This document shows, in pieces, positions 1 to 14,152 of a stretch of DNA of 64,000 nt. Location of the stretch: assembly GCA_029931535.1 (NCBI GenBank), contig JAQPZY010001500.1:1670501-1734500 (forward strand), in the 5' to 3' direction. The notes below the pieces were generated by a model, which made no database searches, was not told where the DNA came from, and worked only from the letters and a program-made list of their open reading frames with translations. A program made the translations under genes and the position numbers. Source of the DNA: Margaritifera margaritifera (taxonomy: Eukaryota > Mollusca > Bivalvia > Unionida > Margaritiferidae). The stretch's first letter is position 1; each line of letters starts with the position of its first letter.

Positions 1-1508
1 CAGTGACTGAAGTTAACATTTCTGTGATAGTTTTCACTGGTTGTTTTCGTCGATGCCATTGTTCGCATTTGTTTGCATGCTTACGCTACGAAATTAGACA
101 TCGTAAATCAAATATTTTTTTTCTTCAGTCGTGAATGAGTGTTGCCTTTGTGACATAGAGATATCTAAGAAATTGTATCTGCTTTACTTTGGATAATACG
201 CATAACTGCCTGGTATGGTGGGTTTTTCGCAGACATAACATCAAGCTATTCTGATTGCCACGGCCACCCGTCTCATAACGTCTATTAGTACGGCAAAATC
301 TACATGTCATTCTAATTCTAATCAGCTGGCAAACCAACAACACGCGATAATATTGAAATGCTACCGATTCAAATGACGGTATGATTTTGGCCAATATTTG
401 CTAAGGGTATAGGTTAAATAATTCGGGGAAATGTCCTCTGAAAGAGGAGGTGAAAATATTACAGTACCTTTGATAGTTCCTAAGCAAATTGGTTGTCGAA
501 AATGACGCGGTGATAAGCTCCTGTTTGCAAACATTGACAGCTTTATCCACACATCATCCTTAGCAAGAAGTTGAAGAGTTTACACAATGACATCATACTA
601 TTTGGTCCCCTGAGAGAGAAAGAGGGGAATATTTTATCAAAACTTTTATTTTGAAAAAGCAAGAATCGATATCACGAAACGCTTATTTACTATTTATATT
701 GTTGTAATATATTCATGTTCTTAAATCGTAATCAGAAGAAAGTTCGTACTTTTATATTTTCATTGCAAGTTAGAACTTCTGTGAGATTTATGAAATCGTC
801 CACTGGGACTGATTTTTTTTTTTTTTTTGGGGGGGAGGGTCCGTTTACTAGACTAAGTTTATTCATAAATTTCATTATCAAAAGAAGAAAAAACAAAGAT
901 GAGATTTCTGTTTATCAATGTACCTACAATAATAGCCACTTTACGACAAGCCGTCTGAAACTCTTGGAAATCCATGATGGTCTAGGGGGGAAAATGAACT
1001 TCTCATGAGAGCACTTGGTAGTTAAATGACTGGAGGGCAAAGTTTGACACCAGACTCAAAATTCAAAATGTTGATATTTAATGGCTATTCTCATAACGAA
1101 AGTGGAACTACACACATTTCAAAATTATCATGGGATTGTTCCCTTTATATATTTTTTATATATTTGCTAAATTTCACTAATATCCAATAAATCCTAAATT
1201 TCAAAATTTGGAGCCTTAACTCTGGGTGTTCTTATCGAGTGTATCGAATTTAATCCTGGGGGACGGAAGTGTTTTTTAAATTTTTATGTCAACTCGATGA
1301 AGAAGCTTTTCGATGATGTATCATCGGACAAAAATCTTTAACTTTCTAAGAATTTTACCTATATTTTTTATTTTTGATTCCCTTTAAAAAAAAATTAACA
1401 TTTTTACCGCTTATCTTTCATCTTTCAGGAGTACGAATTTTCCTTTATTTGGAAGAATTTATCTTCCTGAAGACTTTGGCAGTTTTTAATTTCTATGTTT
1501 TTACAGCC
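1..1508. other. gene-free stretch, no recognised feature
   Basis: No exon, SINE or tandem array is evident. The only oddity is a poly-T run followed by poly-G near 814-838. Open frames here are short and have no splice or start context. Confidence 0.5.
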
Positions 1509-1520
1509 TTATTTGTACTT

Positions 1521-1592
1521 GGCACTATATAACCAGGATTGTGCTGATGTGCCGTTTAACCCACCCACCCCATACATACATACATAACTCCG
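1521..1592 (+). mobile_element. SINE 3' tail fragment
   Basis: The segment reads TTGGCACTATATAACC, then TGTGCTGATGTGCCGTTTAA and a short (CATA) tail. This matches the 3' end of the full SINEs elsewhere in the window (13080 and 26593), but there is no tRNA-like head. The tail at 14079 is a close relative. I take it to be a 5'-truncated copy. Confidence 0.5.
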
Positions 1593-1696
1593 AGCGCAAT
1601 TTGTGTGAATGGTACCATCAGTCTGTCGACTTATTTTTTGTCCAGGGCGTTGCAAAAAATGATGAATAATACCATCGAGACAGTTGAGTACCATAA

Positions 1697-1850
1697 TAGA
1701 CCCTGATCTGTGCCGTCGCATAATGTGCTGGCAGATCAGGGTATATATTGTCTGTTCTACTGATTACTCCTAACAAACTGCATAGATACAGATCTGCCGG
1801 CGCATTATGCGACAGCAGATCTGGATCTGTGCAGTTTGCAGTTGGACTCA
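1697..1850. mobile_element. nested-palindrome MITE-like element, copy A
   Basis: The left arm is a hairpin: CCCTGATCTG at 1701-1710 pairs with CAGATCAGGG at 1732-1741. The right arm is another: AGATCTGC at 1790-1797 pairs with GCAGATCT at 1815-1822. The two arms are also inverted copies of each other around the core CGCATTATGCG. Related copies lie at 7899-8046 and 37858-37985. No coding capacity is seen, so a non-autonomous foldback element is the likely nature. Confidence 0.55.
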
Positions 1851-2337
1851 ACTTATAAGCGAATATATACAATATCATTTGCTCTTTGAGTTCATCTGCT
1901 TGACCATCTTCCATCCTTATATGAATATTTATTTACAAGAACAGTTTTTGTTATGATCCCATCACATTTTATGCCCCTTTCTCCACTCTACCCTAACCTA
2001 TGCAACCCTCACCTGTTATTCTATTCGTCTTCAGATCTGTCGACTTAAAAGCCTCTTTTTGTACATTTATAACACTATCCCTGTCATCACATTTAGAACT
2101 TGTTCAGAACAATAATATTGGGGGCATGATAGAACGGATCAGGGTTTCTGTTCAAATATGGATACATATTCATGTTTCTAGCTACCTTAATCTTTCATAT
2201 ATCCCATCCTCCTGCTTCTTAGGCTGCTATGACAGTTAAATACCTCTCCTTGAAGTCACCAAGTACTATATGTCTTTTGTGGTTAACAAACCCTTCTCTG
2301 ACCATAAGTTATATTAAGTTATATATAGTTATATATA

Positions 2338-2341
<4 letters not shown>

Positions 2342-2417
<76 letters not shown>

Positions 2418-2418
2418 A
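2342..2418. repeat. (TA)n(CA)n microsatellite
   Basis: About 60 bases of uninterrupted TA followed by six CA units. Confidence 0.95.
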
Positions 2419-2509
2419 ACATGGAATTTTCCCGTAATCTAGCCAAGAAGATTTTGCTTATAACTCTTCCAGTTTAGTTTGGTTTTGTTATAGCATGCAA
2501 CTATACCTG

Positions 2510-2686
2510 TGTAAAGAGATGTTCCAAATACGTTATACACAAGTCTACTGTTCTAATCCATCTTCTTTGTAAAAAGATGTTCGAATACGTTATACAAAAG
2601 CCTACTGTCCTAATCCATCTTGTTTGTAAAAAGATGTTCCAAACACGTTATACACAAGCCTACTGTCCTAATCCATCTTGTTTATT
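2510..2686. repeat. 57-58 bp tandem repeat, 3 copies
   Basis: Units begin GATGTTC at 2518, 2576 and 2632, and each carries ACGTTATACA and CTAATCCATCTT. The short open frame through them is a by-product of the repeat. Confidence 0.85.
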
Positions 2687-3111
2687 GAATCAAAGAGACA
2701 ATGGTCTGAACGTCAACAAAAGGTCAAGCTTCGTTTCATGCTCACAACCTAACACGTTTTTGTAATTCTCCTTGGAGAATGATGGCTTTTGGCACTCAAA
2801 TGGATGTAACAAGATACGTAAGAAGCATTTTTGTACCCCTGTTCTCAGAAAAATCGAAGACAGTTATCTCCAATTCAGAGTGGTTCTTGACAAGCTGTGA
2901 TCGGTGGCGTCGTGTCTTTGTTTGCATGGATTTGGAATATTACGGTCCAGATTTAAGAAAATTATAGAGAACTGAGTGTTTAGTTGTGCATACATTTGTC
3001 ATAATGTTGTCTGTAGGTTTAAACATTGTGAATATTTGTAATATTTCTTCGAGTCGAGTTAGCTAGAATTGCTTAGGATTTACATATGTAATATTTTGGC
3101 TACATCCATTA

Positions 3112-3112
<1 letters not shown>

Positions 3113-3177
<65 letters not shown>
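3113..3177. repeat. (TA)n microsatellite
   Basis: About 64 bases of pure TA. Confidence 0.95.
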
Positions 3178-3179
<2 letters not shown>

Positions 3180-3222
3180 CTTACAACTAAACACGACTTG
3201 GATGTACCAGCGCGAGAATTGT

Positions 3223-3235
3223 ACTCTCTCTCTCT

Positions 3236-3334
<99 letters not shown>
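3223..3334. repeat. (CT)n(CA)n compound microsatellite
   Basis: CT units interrupted by short C runs, ending in a CA block. The Ser/Leu-rich and Arg/Glu-rich frames over it are spurious. Confidence 0.95.
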
Positions 3335-5295
3335 GACATATATATGCATGTATAATGATAGATACGAAGAAAAAAAATTTTCAGATCGACTTTAAATGAC
3401 ACCTAAGCCGACGGAATATAAAAACTAAATTTTCTTTCACATGAATGACAAAATTTCAAACCGCGAGATAGCTATCTATTCTTTCTTCATTACTTTTTTT
3501 AAAATTGATTTTTAAAGTGTAAACCTGTAAAGATCATAATTTTCCTTCAAAAATATAGCAGGTGAGAGGGGTTAGTTTTTGAAAGGAGTTTCAAATTAAT
3601 CAACACGAGGGATCGAATAATGTGCCCCGCAGAGGGTAAAAGAGCTTGGTAGAATCGGGACAAAGGAATTGGCGCCCGGAGCAACCGCTCCGTCCGCCCC
3701 CACCCCCACCCCCGTTAGTACGCTACATATTGTATGTCCAAGCATGGTATATTGCTGTCCGTTGAAATTACACTTTTGATACTCTTCAGCTTTAGATAAC
3801 ATAGGAAATTTACACACGTGGTTATAACGTGAGAATTGATCCCACGTGATAGATCGAATCGATCCGATTTTTTTCCCCCACCGTATTGAAGCAGACGACA
3901 AAAGTCGCAGATGAGTGGGTTTCATATTTAATGTAGGACCGCACAAACAAGATGACTGCATGGAATCAATGGATATTGCATGAAAAGGAAATATTTTCCA
4001 ACTCTTGTGTTGTTACAAAACAGAATTACAACAAATATAGCTGACAACAAATACATAAAATCCACCCAACGAGGATCAAAGGTGTGTTGTGAAATATATG
4101 TTAACGGATTTTTTTTATTGCCTGCGACTTTTACATTTTATTTTTTATATCAGACAATTTCGCTTCTGGATTGTATTGTTCAAAATCGTTGTAAAAAGAA
4201 AGATAACATTTTGTTCTTTTCACATGGACGAGTTTTACTCGGAATTTTTATCAGTGTCAATAGGAAACTTTACTAGACTTGGAGAACGTACATGAGATTA
4301 TTTCTGAGCTGAGTGAAAATAAAAGCAGTATCTCAAAGCGGTACCAACACATTCAGTGAGATTCAATAGTTTATTATATACGCCATGAATTTTCGTTGAC
4401 TGGTTGTCAATTATTCAGGTAAACTTTGCATGCATACACTAAATGAAATCGAATTACATATACCACAAAACCTCTAAATAAAACCGTCTGAAAATATCAC
4501 CTCTGTGCAGTTAGACATTTCTATGACGGTTCGTTTGGTGTTAATCATTTTTAGTTATTTTCTTCTTCCGTGTACTTTTTTATTTCCATTTGTTCACGCG
4601 ATACCATAACATTATCTTGTTGTCAAATCACTCTTGGGACACATGACCCAATCTTGAGGGTCTATTAATGTGTGGGAAACGAGGAAACTCTGAAGTGTCG
4701 ATTAAACAGGTACATCCATGCTTACGACTCACCAGGAAACCTGTAAAATATTCCCATCAAAGAGTACTTATTCGTATATTTATACTCGAGAGGGCCAAAC
4801 GCTAGATAACACCAGGAACGAACCACTTACACCCGTCAACAGGATGGAATGAGAGCAGCTGGGTAAATTGTGAGCGATCTTTAGTGCCATCGACAGAAGT
4901 TAATTTTCAGAGTGAAAAAGGACAAAGTTTACACATCCCTGTGGAAACAGACTTCTTCAGGCGTCATCTGCAGAGAGGCAAATACATTTTGAAGTTACCA
5001 GAAATTGTGTGAGATAGTTTTATAACAAGAGGGCAATTAGGAAATTAATGCCTTTTTATCATAGAGATAAGACACATAGTGTGAAGGAAGTACTTCAAAA
5101 GTGGAATGCTGAGAGGAGATTTAAAAAAAAAAGACGAATAAACCTGAATTCTTAATCAACAGAAATTATAAAAGTGCATGATTCTGCATATTTCAAAAGT
5201 AAAGAACGTCTATAATATGGTATATCTTTACAGTGTACATCGAATTTATCTCATTATAGAAGAATTAAACACGCTTATTTTATTGTCTTGTCATA
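3335..5295. other. gene-free stretch upstream of an exon candidate
   Basis: No SINE or array is evident. A 33-codon open stretch from 4909 (after TTTTCAG) to a TGA near 5012 has ordinary amino acid composition and could be an untranslated or alternative exon, but no donor supports it. AATTATAG at 5250-5257 could be an acceptor just before the ATG at 5296. Confidence 0.35.
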
Positions 5296-5559
5296 ATGGC
5301 TGCAGTTCAGACTCCGGTGTTTTTGACAGAACCACCTCAAAGCCGGACAAGAAACCAGAAAAAGAGGAAGAGGAGAAATAATGTCAGTTCGCCCCAGAAT
5401 TCGGATTCCCAGATTACCGGAACGGAAACAGTTAGGGACATAGAATACCCCATCAAGGGATCAGATACAACTGGAGCCATAGAATACCCTGGCAAGAGCC
5501 AAAGTTTGGACTCCAATTACAACCCGACCGGAAGGGGCACTTCAAATGTCAACCGTTCG
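5296..5559 (+). CDS. candidate first coding exon, unknown protein
   Basis: An open frame of 88 codons begins at an ATG with A at -3 and G at +4. It is the first ATG after an in-frame TAA ten codons upstream. The frame runs straight into a good 5' splice site, TCG|GTGAGT, so the exon would end in phase 0. Base composition is visibly richer in G+C than the flanks. The peptide starts MAAVQTP, has a basic cluster (RTRNQKKRKRR) near residues 18-28, then a Ser/Thr/Asn-rich stretch with two IEYP motifs near residues 51 and 64, the first followed by IKGSDTTG and the second by GKS. It looks like a disordered N-terminal region. No signal peptide, membrane segment or known domain is visible. Downstream exons are not identified with certainty; the phase-compatible candidates at 35116, 52239 and 57631 lie far away. 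I do not recognise the family. It could also be a chance frame, but splice, start and composition agree. Confidence 0.55.
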
Positions 5560-6124
5560 GTGAGTAGAGAAATTTATCGATTTTAAAACGTCCTAACTGG
5601 AATTTTAATAACATACGTTATTCAAATTGGATATTTTCCAGTGAAACACTTTTAACAATAACAGCAACAATCGATGCGATAAGACCTATCCATTTAAAAA
5701 ATCTTGTTACATTCTTGCGTGTAGAGGTACCTTCTACAAAAATACTTATTTTGGTCATGCTAGATAATGGTCTCAGTAGAGTTGTCATGTTAAATGACGT
5801 TGACAATCACCTTATTATTACTGCGTGCCAAACTATGGTGGTAGAAAATTAGTTTTTCCTTGACAAGTGAGAACAAATACAGTAGATACACATGAATAAT
5901 GTCATGGGTTATGTTGACGTTAGCACTTGGGATCTCAGATCCCGTCTACCGAAGCATCCCCAAAACAAACCAGTAAAGAGACGAGAAAAAGATTTGTCTA
6001 GTTTACCAAAATGATCTGTGTTAAAACAAGGGTCCCTCGAAAAGAATGTTGTTTTACTGGCCGAATAGAATTTTCTGGCACCAAGATAAGACCGTTTCCT
6101 CTTTTAACCGCTGAGTGTTAAAAC

Positions 6125-6705
6125 TATCTGGCGGCCATATTGGATGCGAGATTGACATCATTTTCACCTAGGACCAACTAGACATAACATGAAGTCATTT
6201 GGTAAAATCCCCATGTCGGTATAACCATCTGTTCCGAAGGAGTGGCGATAACAAGATTTTCAAGATGGCCGCCATGGTGGCCATATTATATGTCAGTTCG
6301 TCATCACTTTCATTTATAACCAGCTAGACACCATAAGATACCTTCTGATGAAAACCTAATGTCGATATGACTTGCCGTTTAGGAGGAGTAGCGATAACAA
6401 TATTTTCAAGATAGCTGCCGTTGGCCCATATTGGATGTCAGATTGGCACCATTTTCATGTAGGACCATCTAGATATCATAATTAGTCTTTTTTTGGTGCA
6501 ACCCATATCGACATGACCATCCATTCAGGATGAGTAGCAATAACAATATTTTCAAGATGACCGCCATGGTAGCCATTTTTATTAGACCTAACTAGACATT
6601 AAAAGAAACCATTTAGAAAAAAACCCATGTCAATGCGACCATCCGTTTAGGAGTAGTAGCGATAACAAGATTTTCAAAATGGCTGCCGTGACGTACTTTA
6701 ACCCA
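6125..6705. repeat. diverged ~146 bp tandem repeat, 4 copies
   Basis: The marker GGCCATATTGGATG or its variants recurs near 6132, 6277, 6423 and 6571. Each unit also carries a GATAACAA-TTTTCAAGATGGC block and an ACCATC(T/C) block. Spacing is 145-148 bp. Units differ substantially, so the array is old. Confidence 0.75.
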
Positions 6706-6799
6706 TTGACGGCACACTTAGCTATACTTCCGCTGAAGAATTTATATTCATTTGATGTAAATTGATGCGTCGAATGACATCCAAGTCAAACTTCATAAG

Positions 6800-7240
6800 T
6801 TCTTGTGTGTTTCAAAACCGATCACTTCAATTTAGGCATTATTGGGATTGCAAACTACATACAAGAATTAATTACCTCCGAAGCTGAAGAACTTGGCAAC
6901 GTGCGGGAATTACCGGTACGCACCTCTGAAACTGAAGACTTGACAACAGAAGTGCTCCAATGAACATGGGCAGTATTTCGTTTTGCAAAACCACATGTTA
7001 ACGCATTTTTACGACGAATTTTACTTAGTTTAAATTACAATCAAGACATATATTAGATTAACCTTTAATAGCAAGTCATCGCAACAAAGTAAAGGGCTCA
7101 AGTGTTTGGAACTATCTTGTTAGACTCTTAACATACATACGTGTCCGCCAAGTTGGTGGGCGTAGGGACAGCATACAAAATGGTACAGTAAATCGCCAGA
7201 TTACAGAGGCGCTTACTTGAGGGCGATGGTGCAGAGTGAC
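6800..7240 (+). repeat. three-copy interspersed repeat family, copy 1
   Basis: This is the reverse-orientation relative of 22470-22930 and 33120-33570. Shared blocks include ACCGATCACTT, the ACCTCCGAAGC region, AAGTCATCGCAACAAAGTAAA and a terminal GGCGCTTACTT. Within it, 6865-6963 reads ELITSEAEELGNVRE and ends SETEDLTTEVLQ with a TGA stop. The same peptide pattern appears in the other copies. A one-base shift just upstream separates this frame from its NRSL-HY segment. It may be a relic of a mobile-element ORF or of a duplicated exon. Confidence 0.6.
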
Positions 7241-7890
7241 ATCTGAGTCTCATTTTTAAGACAAAGATATTCCGAATGACCTATGTGTATCATAGCGCTC
7301 TGAATGTTGGAGAGATTGAACGTAAAATGACGTGCTGAGACTTATGTCTCTTATTGAATAATGAAAAATAAAAATGCTAATACAGTTTTAATAATCACAA
7401 TAACAATCATGTGAAAGAAAATGATAGTCAGCAAAAAATAAAAAATACCAATGGAAATAACTAACCATTTACGACCTGCTATAAATCGGCCACTCAAGCT
7501 TTGCGGAAAACTTATTTTGAGATCAATAACTGTGTCATACTGAAGAAGAACAAATTTTTTTTTTACCAACATACACTTTTTCATGTATTTGTTTAGAGAA
7601 ATCTATGCCCCTCAATCTATGCAAATTTGATGCATTTTAAAACACATATCAGCTATTATTTTATGGACAAATGTGACTGGGTACTTTTTCCCATGCTTAT
7701 CTATGTAGTGACCCTTACTTGGGAATAGCTATTTAACTGAATGAAAATCAAGAAAATGTAAAATTTTTATAGATTTAAAATTGCTGAACACTTATATCGG
7801 TTATTCAAATGTTAAATACTCCACCATTTCACAAGTGATCATCCTAAAATAAAAAACCGATATGACCCGTGTATAGCGCGCACTAAGATA
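7241..7890. other. gene-free stretch, nothing recognised
   Basis: AT-rich sequence with short frames only. The 77-codon minus-strand frame at 7351-7584 is hydrophobic and AT-driven and has no supporting signal. Confidence 0.5.
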
Positions 7891-7898
7891 CGAAGAGA

Positions 7899-8046
7899 GT
7901 AGACCTAGATTCGCCATCTCATAATGCGCCGGCAGACCAATATCGGCGCCTCATTTTGCTTGAAATCATCAGTAGAAAGAACAGCATCTGCTGGTGCATT
8001 ATGGGACGGCAGATCTAGGTCTATGTTGTTCGCAGTTGAGCACGCC
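7899..8046. mobile_element. nested-palindrome MITE-like element, copy B
   Basis: TAGACCTAGA at 7900-7909 pairs with TCTAGGTCTA at 8014-8023. The arms contain CATAATGCGCCGGCAGA and its inverted counterpart TGCATTATGGGACGGCAGA. The flank GCAGTTGAG also matches copy A at 1697. Confidence 0.55.
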
Positions 8047-8479
8047 TTTAGATGCAACCCAATACGATCTTTCTATGATTTACAGGCATTAGATTTTTAA
8101 TTTTTTTAAAAAATATTAAAAAACGGCATACATAAAAATCACCATAATTTCTCCAAGCAGTCTGTCAAAATGTACAACTGTGCCCTTTTCCTCGAGGGAA
8201 ACAATGCGCCGTAAGATCTATTTTGCGTGCTAAGATTGTGTCAGATATATGTCGAGCTCCTTCAGCTTTTCTTAAACACAGAAAATGGAAAATGCCTACT
8301 AATGGCAACAAAAAGTATACGATGTATGCGAATTTAATAACAGCACACTAGCGTGAAACAATATTCCATTAATTACTAATCACAATAAATATGATGTACA
8401 TTGCAATGCCATATTTTTTTATATCATTGAATATGCCATATAAGTAAATTGAACAGACAATGCTGTACAATTAATAGTC

Positions 8480-8613
8480 GCATTGGTATATATACAAACT
8501 GCTATCATTGATATATACAAACTATTATCATTGATATATACAAACTGCTGTCACTGATATATACAAAATTACTGTCAATAAAAATATATATATATATGCA
8601 AACTGTTATCACA

Positions 8614-8685
<72 letters not shown>

Positions 8686-8802
8686 AACTGATATCATTGA
8701 TATATACAAACTATTATCATTGATATATTCAAACTGCTGTCGTTGATATATACATACTACTGTCAATTAAAATATATATATATATATGCAAACTGTTATC
8801 AC

Positions 8803-8835
<33 letters not shown>

Positions 8836-8965
8836 CAAACTGCTATCATTGATATATACAAACTATTATCATTGATATATTCAAACTGCTGTCGTTGATA
8901 TATACATACTACTGTCAATTAAAATATATATATATATATATATGCAAACTGTTATCATATATATA
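8480..8965. repeat. higher-order tandem repeat with embedded (TA)n
   Basis: A unit of about 30 bp (GATATATACAAACTGCTATC type) repeats and is organised into three larger blocks. Each block ends TGCAAACTGTTATCA followed by a TA tract, with tracts at about 8619-8682 and 8807-8835. The TATATA core of the unit seems to be the seed of the TA expansions. Confidence 0.8.
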
Positions 8966-9028
8966 ATTTGTTGATTTTCCCCCCGCTGTGCGGAACATGT
9001 GTATTGCATACGCTTTTCTAAAAGTTTT

Positions 9029-9104
9029 TGATGATGACGATGATGATGATTTATTATCATCATCATCATCATCATCAGTAGTAGTAGTAGTAATAGTAGT
9101 AAAT
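9029..9104. repeat. (GAT)n/(CAT)n/(AGT)n trinucleotide tract
   Basis: GAT units turn into ATC/CAT units and then AGT units. This explains the poly-Asp and poly-Ser frames on the two strands. Confidence 0.9.
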
Positions 9105-9124
9105 AGCTACATCTGTTCTAGACG

Positions 9125-9858
9125 TATAGTATTCGCACACCCTCCCGTTTGTTTGTACCCCCCTACCGATTTTAAAAACGAAAAGGACATGAAAAATGCA
9201 CAAAACTTTGTCATTTCATTCATCAATTTATAACTCCTACTTTGATTGTCGCCAGGTCGTCCCTAACACTGTCAACTTACTGGCGTTTCAAAACCAAACG
9301 GTTCTCGATGTAAACAAGCAGACAGTTACTTATTTACTTAAATTGGATCTTACTCGTGTGCGGCCATTCGTCCACGTACGAGTGATCAAGCAGACAGACT
9401 GCTCACTGTCCTTTTCTGGTTTCTAGAACAGTCCATTTCAGTAAAAACTGTGTCGTCTGCAGCCTATATTTGCAATGTCTTGTTTTAATATATCTAAAAC
9501 AAATTGAACAAATAAAAAGGAGGAACTCTTGTATACACGTGTTGAAAGAGATGTCAGTCCAAAATTTACGGAATTTCTGAGATTATCAAAGACGGTTAAC
9601 TTCATCACATCTGTTGCTTAAAAACATAGACTCGCCCATGTAAATATGGTGACGGTGTTACTAAAGAAACTCCCGTTCGATTCGAAACGCCAACAAGTTG
9701 ACAGTGTTAGGGACCCCCTGGCGACAATCAGGTTAGAAATTATACATTGATTAATGAAATGACTAAGTTTAGTGCATTTTTAATATCCTTCATGCTTTTC
9801 GTTTCTAAAATTGGTAGGGGGAGGGTACAAAAAAAAAGGACGGTGTGCGAATAGTATA
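9125..9858. mobile_element. inverted-repeat DNA element, about 734 bp
   Basis: The left arm (9125 to about 9301) and right arm (about 9667-9858) are imperfect reverse complements over about 180 bp. Both ends read TATA(G/C)TATTCGCACACC when oriented inward. Further shared blocks are TCCCTAACACTGTCAACTT and CATTTCATT(C/A)ATCAA. The roughly 365-bp spacer has no convincing ORF. A TA target duplication is possible but cannot be distinguished from the terminal TATA. It is likely a non-autonomous DNA transposon of unassigned superfamily. Confidence 0.65.
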
Positions 9859-9859
9859 G

Positions 9860-12454
<2,595 letters not shown>

Positions 12455-12531
12455 ATATAATATAATATAATATAATATAATATAATATAACATAACATAA
12501 CATAACATAACATAGTATAATATAATATAAC
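12455..12531. repeat. (TATAA)n/(CATAA)n pentanucleotide repeat
   Basis: ATAAT units switch to CATAA units and back. Confidence 0.9.
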
Positions 12532-13079
12532 ACAGATAACATAATAGTCTTTTTGCACAACCCTCGGCAAATAAAAAAATTGCGACCTTATATGTGTAAA
12601 TTTATCGTTTTGACTAATAGGAATGTGGTTTAAGAGGGTTGAAAAACAAGGTTAGACTTTCGTTTTGGCCGCTAATCAAGTAATTACATTTGTTGCCTAT
12701 ATTTGACTGTGTGAAGTGTGTACGGTACTTGGTATCTGCTCCGCAATCTGTCTTCGAAGTGCACTCCAACAACAATTTGTAGTAAACCAAATCCTAGTAA
12801 TTCATGGAAGTTGACGTGAATTTTGACCTCGAATATCAAGTTAAATTGAACTTGACTTACACTCTTTGGTCCTAACTGAGATTTCTTTTTAAATGATTTT
12901 TACCGCCATCAGAATTTGATGTGCATTCAACGGCTACATTTGAAAATTGATATCCACTGAGTCAGTTGGGGTTATGTCATCCTTCTTGAACACTTATGGA
13001 TCCTTATGGCTAATTATGATATCTTCTTGCCAGATCGTCCATCCAATTTCCTCTCTCGCACAACGAGAAGGACGTTGGA
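12532..13079. other. gene-free stretch, nothing recognised
   Basis: Plain AT-rich sequence leading into the SINE at 13080. Confidence 0.45.
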
Positions 13080-13392
13080 GTCGTTGTGGCTCAATGGTTA
13101 AGTTGTTGGATTCGTAACTAGAAGGCTTGTGGATTCGATTCCCACCATTGGATCAGACCGGATCGGGGCTAATATGGTGTGTCTTTGGGAAATGCACTGT
13201 ACTCTACTTTCCTCATCACGATATAACTTTCAAAGTGTTCCTGTGCCGTGAAACACCAACCAAACAGAATGATGCGCGTTCGAATCCTGCTCAGACCACA
13301 TCAGGTCTGGTCGGCGGCTGTGGTGTGTCTTCGGCAAGACACTTTAGTCCAATTGCCTCGGTACGATATAACCTTTAATTTGTTGATGTGAC

Positions 13393-13436
<44 letters not shown>

Positions 13437-13440
13437 GTTA
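13080..13440 (+). mobile_element. tRNA-derived SINE, compound (1.8 units)
   Basis: The head carries an A-box-like TGGCTCAATGG at 13087-13097 and a B-box-like GGATTCGATTCC at 13131-13142. These are the internal RNA polymerase III promoter elements of tRNA-type SINEs. A body follows with GGTGTGTCTTTGG and ACGATATAAC, ending CTGTGCCGTGAAACACCAA. A second, 5'-truncated unit starts at about 13270 with GCGTTCGAATCC (13276-13287) and repeats the same body up to TGTTGATGTGACATC, ending in a (CAAT)n tail at 13392-13438. It resembles a tandem dimer or an insertion of one copy into another's tail. Confidence 0.85.
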
Positions 13441-14078
13441 ATCATCCAATAAGTAAATCAGTCAATTAATCAGTCAGTATCCACTTGAATCCTCTAGGTT
13501 ATTCTAATTAGCCTACCTCTTCCTTCTACATCGGGTACTATTATAGTGTCGCCATCCATATTTCTTCTTTGCATCTGTCCATCATCTCCATCGACTTATT
13601 TGGACGATAAGACTGAGTGGGTAAATTTTCACATTCTTATTTTGCTCATAACGTTATATTATCTTTGGTCAGTATAGTTTGATTATCTTCCTTAGACTTG
13701 CTGCATTCTTCTCGGTCAGTCTCCACAACTTCGAAGCGAATGTAGTTAGGGATTGCTCGATGTTTGTTTTTTGTTTTTTTGGGGTTTTTTACTGCTCGTA
13801 TATATTCCCTTATCTATCTGTGAAAAATGCGGACTCATAATCCGTCGCATGTATTTATACGACCTACGTCAAATATAAATAATTTTATGTAGACAGGTAA
13901 AACTCGTTGTGTGTACATATGGGAAGCTTTCATTACCCCACGACGTCATGCACCATTTTCTCAAATTCACTTTTCTAAATTCTTCATTTTGGATGTGGAA
14001 GAATCAACTTTATTCCGTACAGATTATGCTAAAGTTTTGTGCAATTCTTCACTTTTACATTGTTAGAAACTTTCTTTT

Positions 14079-14152
14079 AATTGGCACCATATAGCCATTT
14101 TTTGTGCTGAAGTGCCGTTAAACGCTAATATATTCATACATACCGTACCGAT
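14079..14152 (+). mobile_element. SINE 3' tail fragment
   Basis: TTGGCACCATATAGCC is followed by GTGCTGAAGTGCCGTTAAAC and a short (CATA) tail, matching 1521-1592. There is no tRNA-like head. Confidence 0.5.

Noticed and set aside
1428..1490. Short exon after the acceptor CTTTCATCTTTCAG
   Set aside because: Only about 18 open codons before a stop, and no other support.
2779..2817. First exon MMAFGTQMDVTRY with donor GTAAGA
   Set aside because: Thirteen codons, a TAC|GTAAGA junction without the usual AG, and no other evidence; chance is likely.
3596..3961. 121-codon minus-strand open frame
   Set aside because: It crosses a CCCCCAC-type low-complexity run, has no splice or start support and no recognisable domain.
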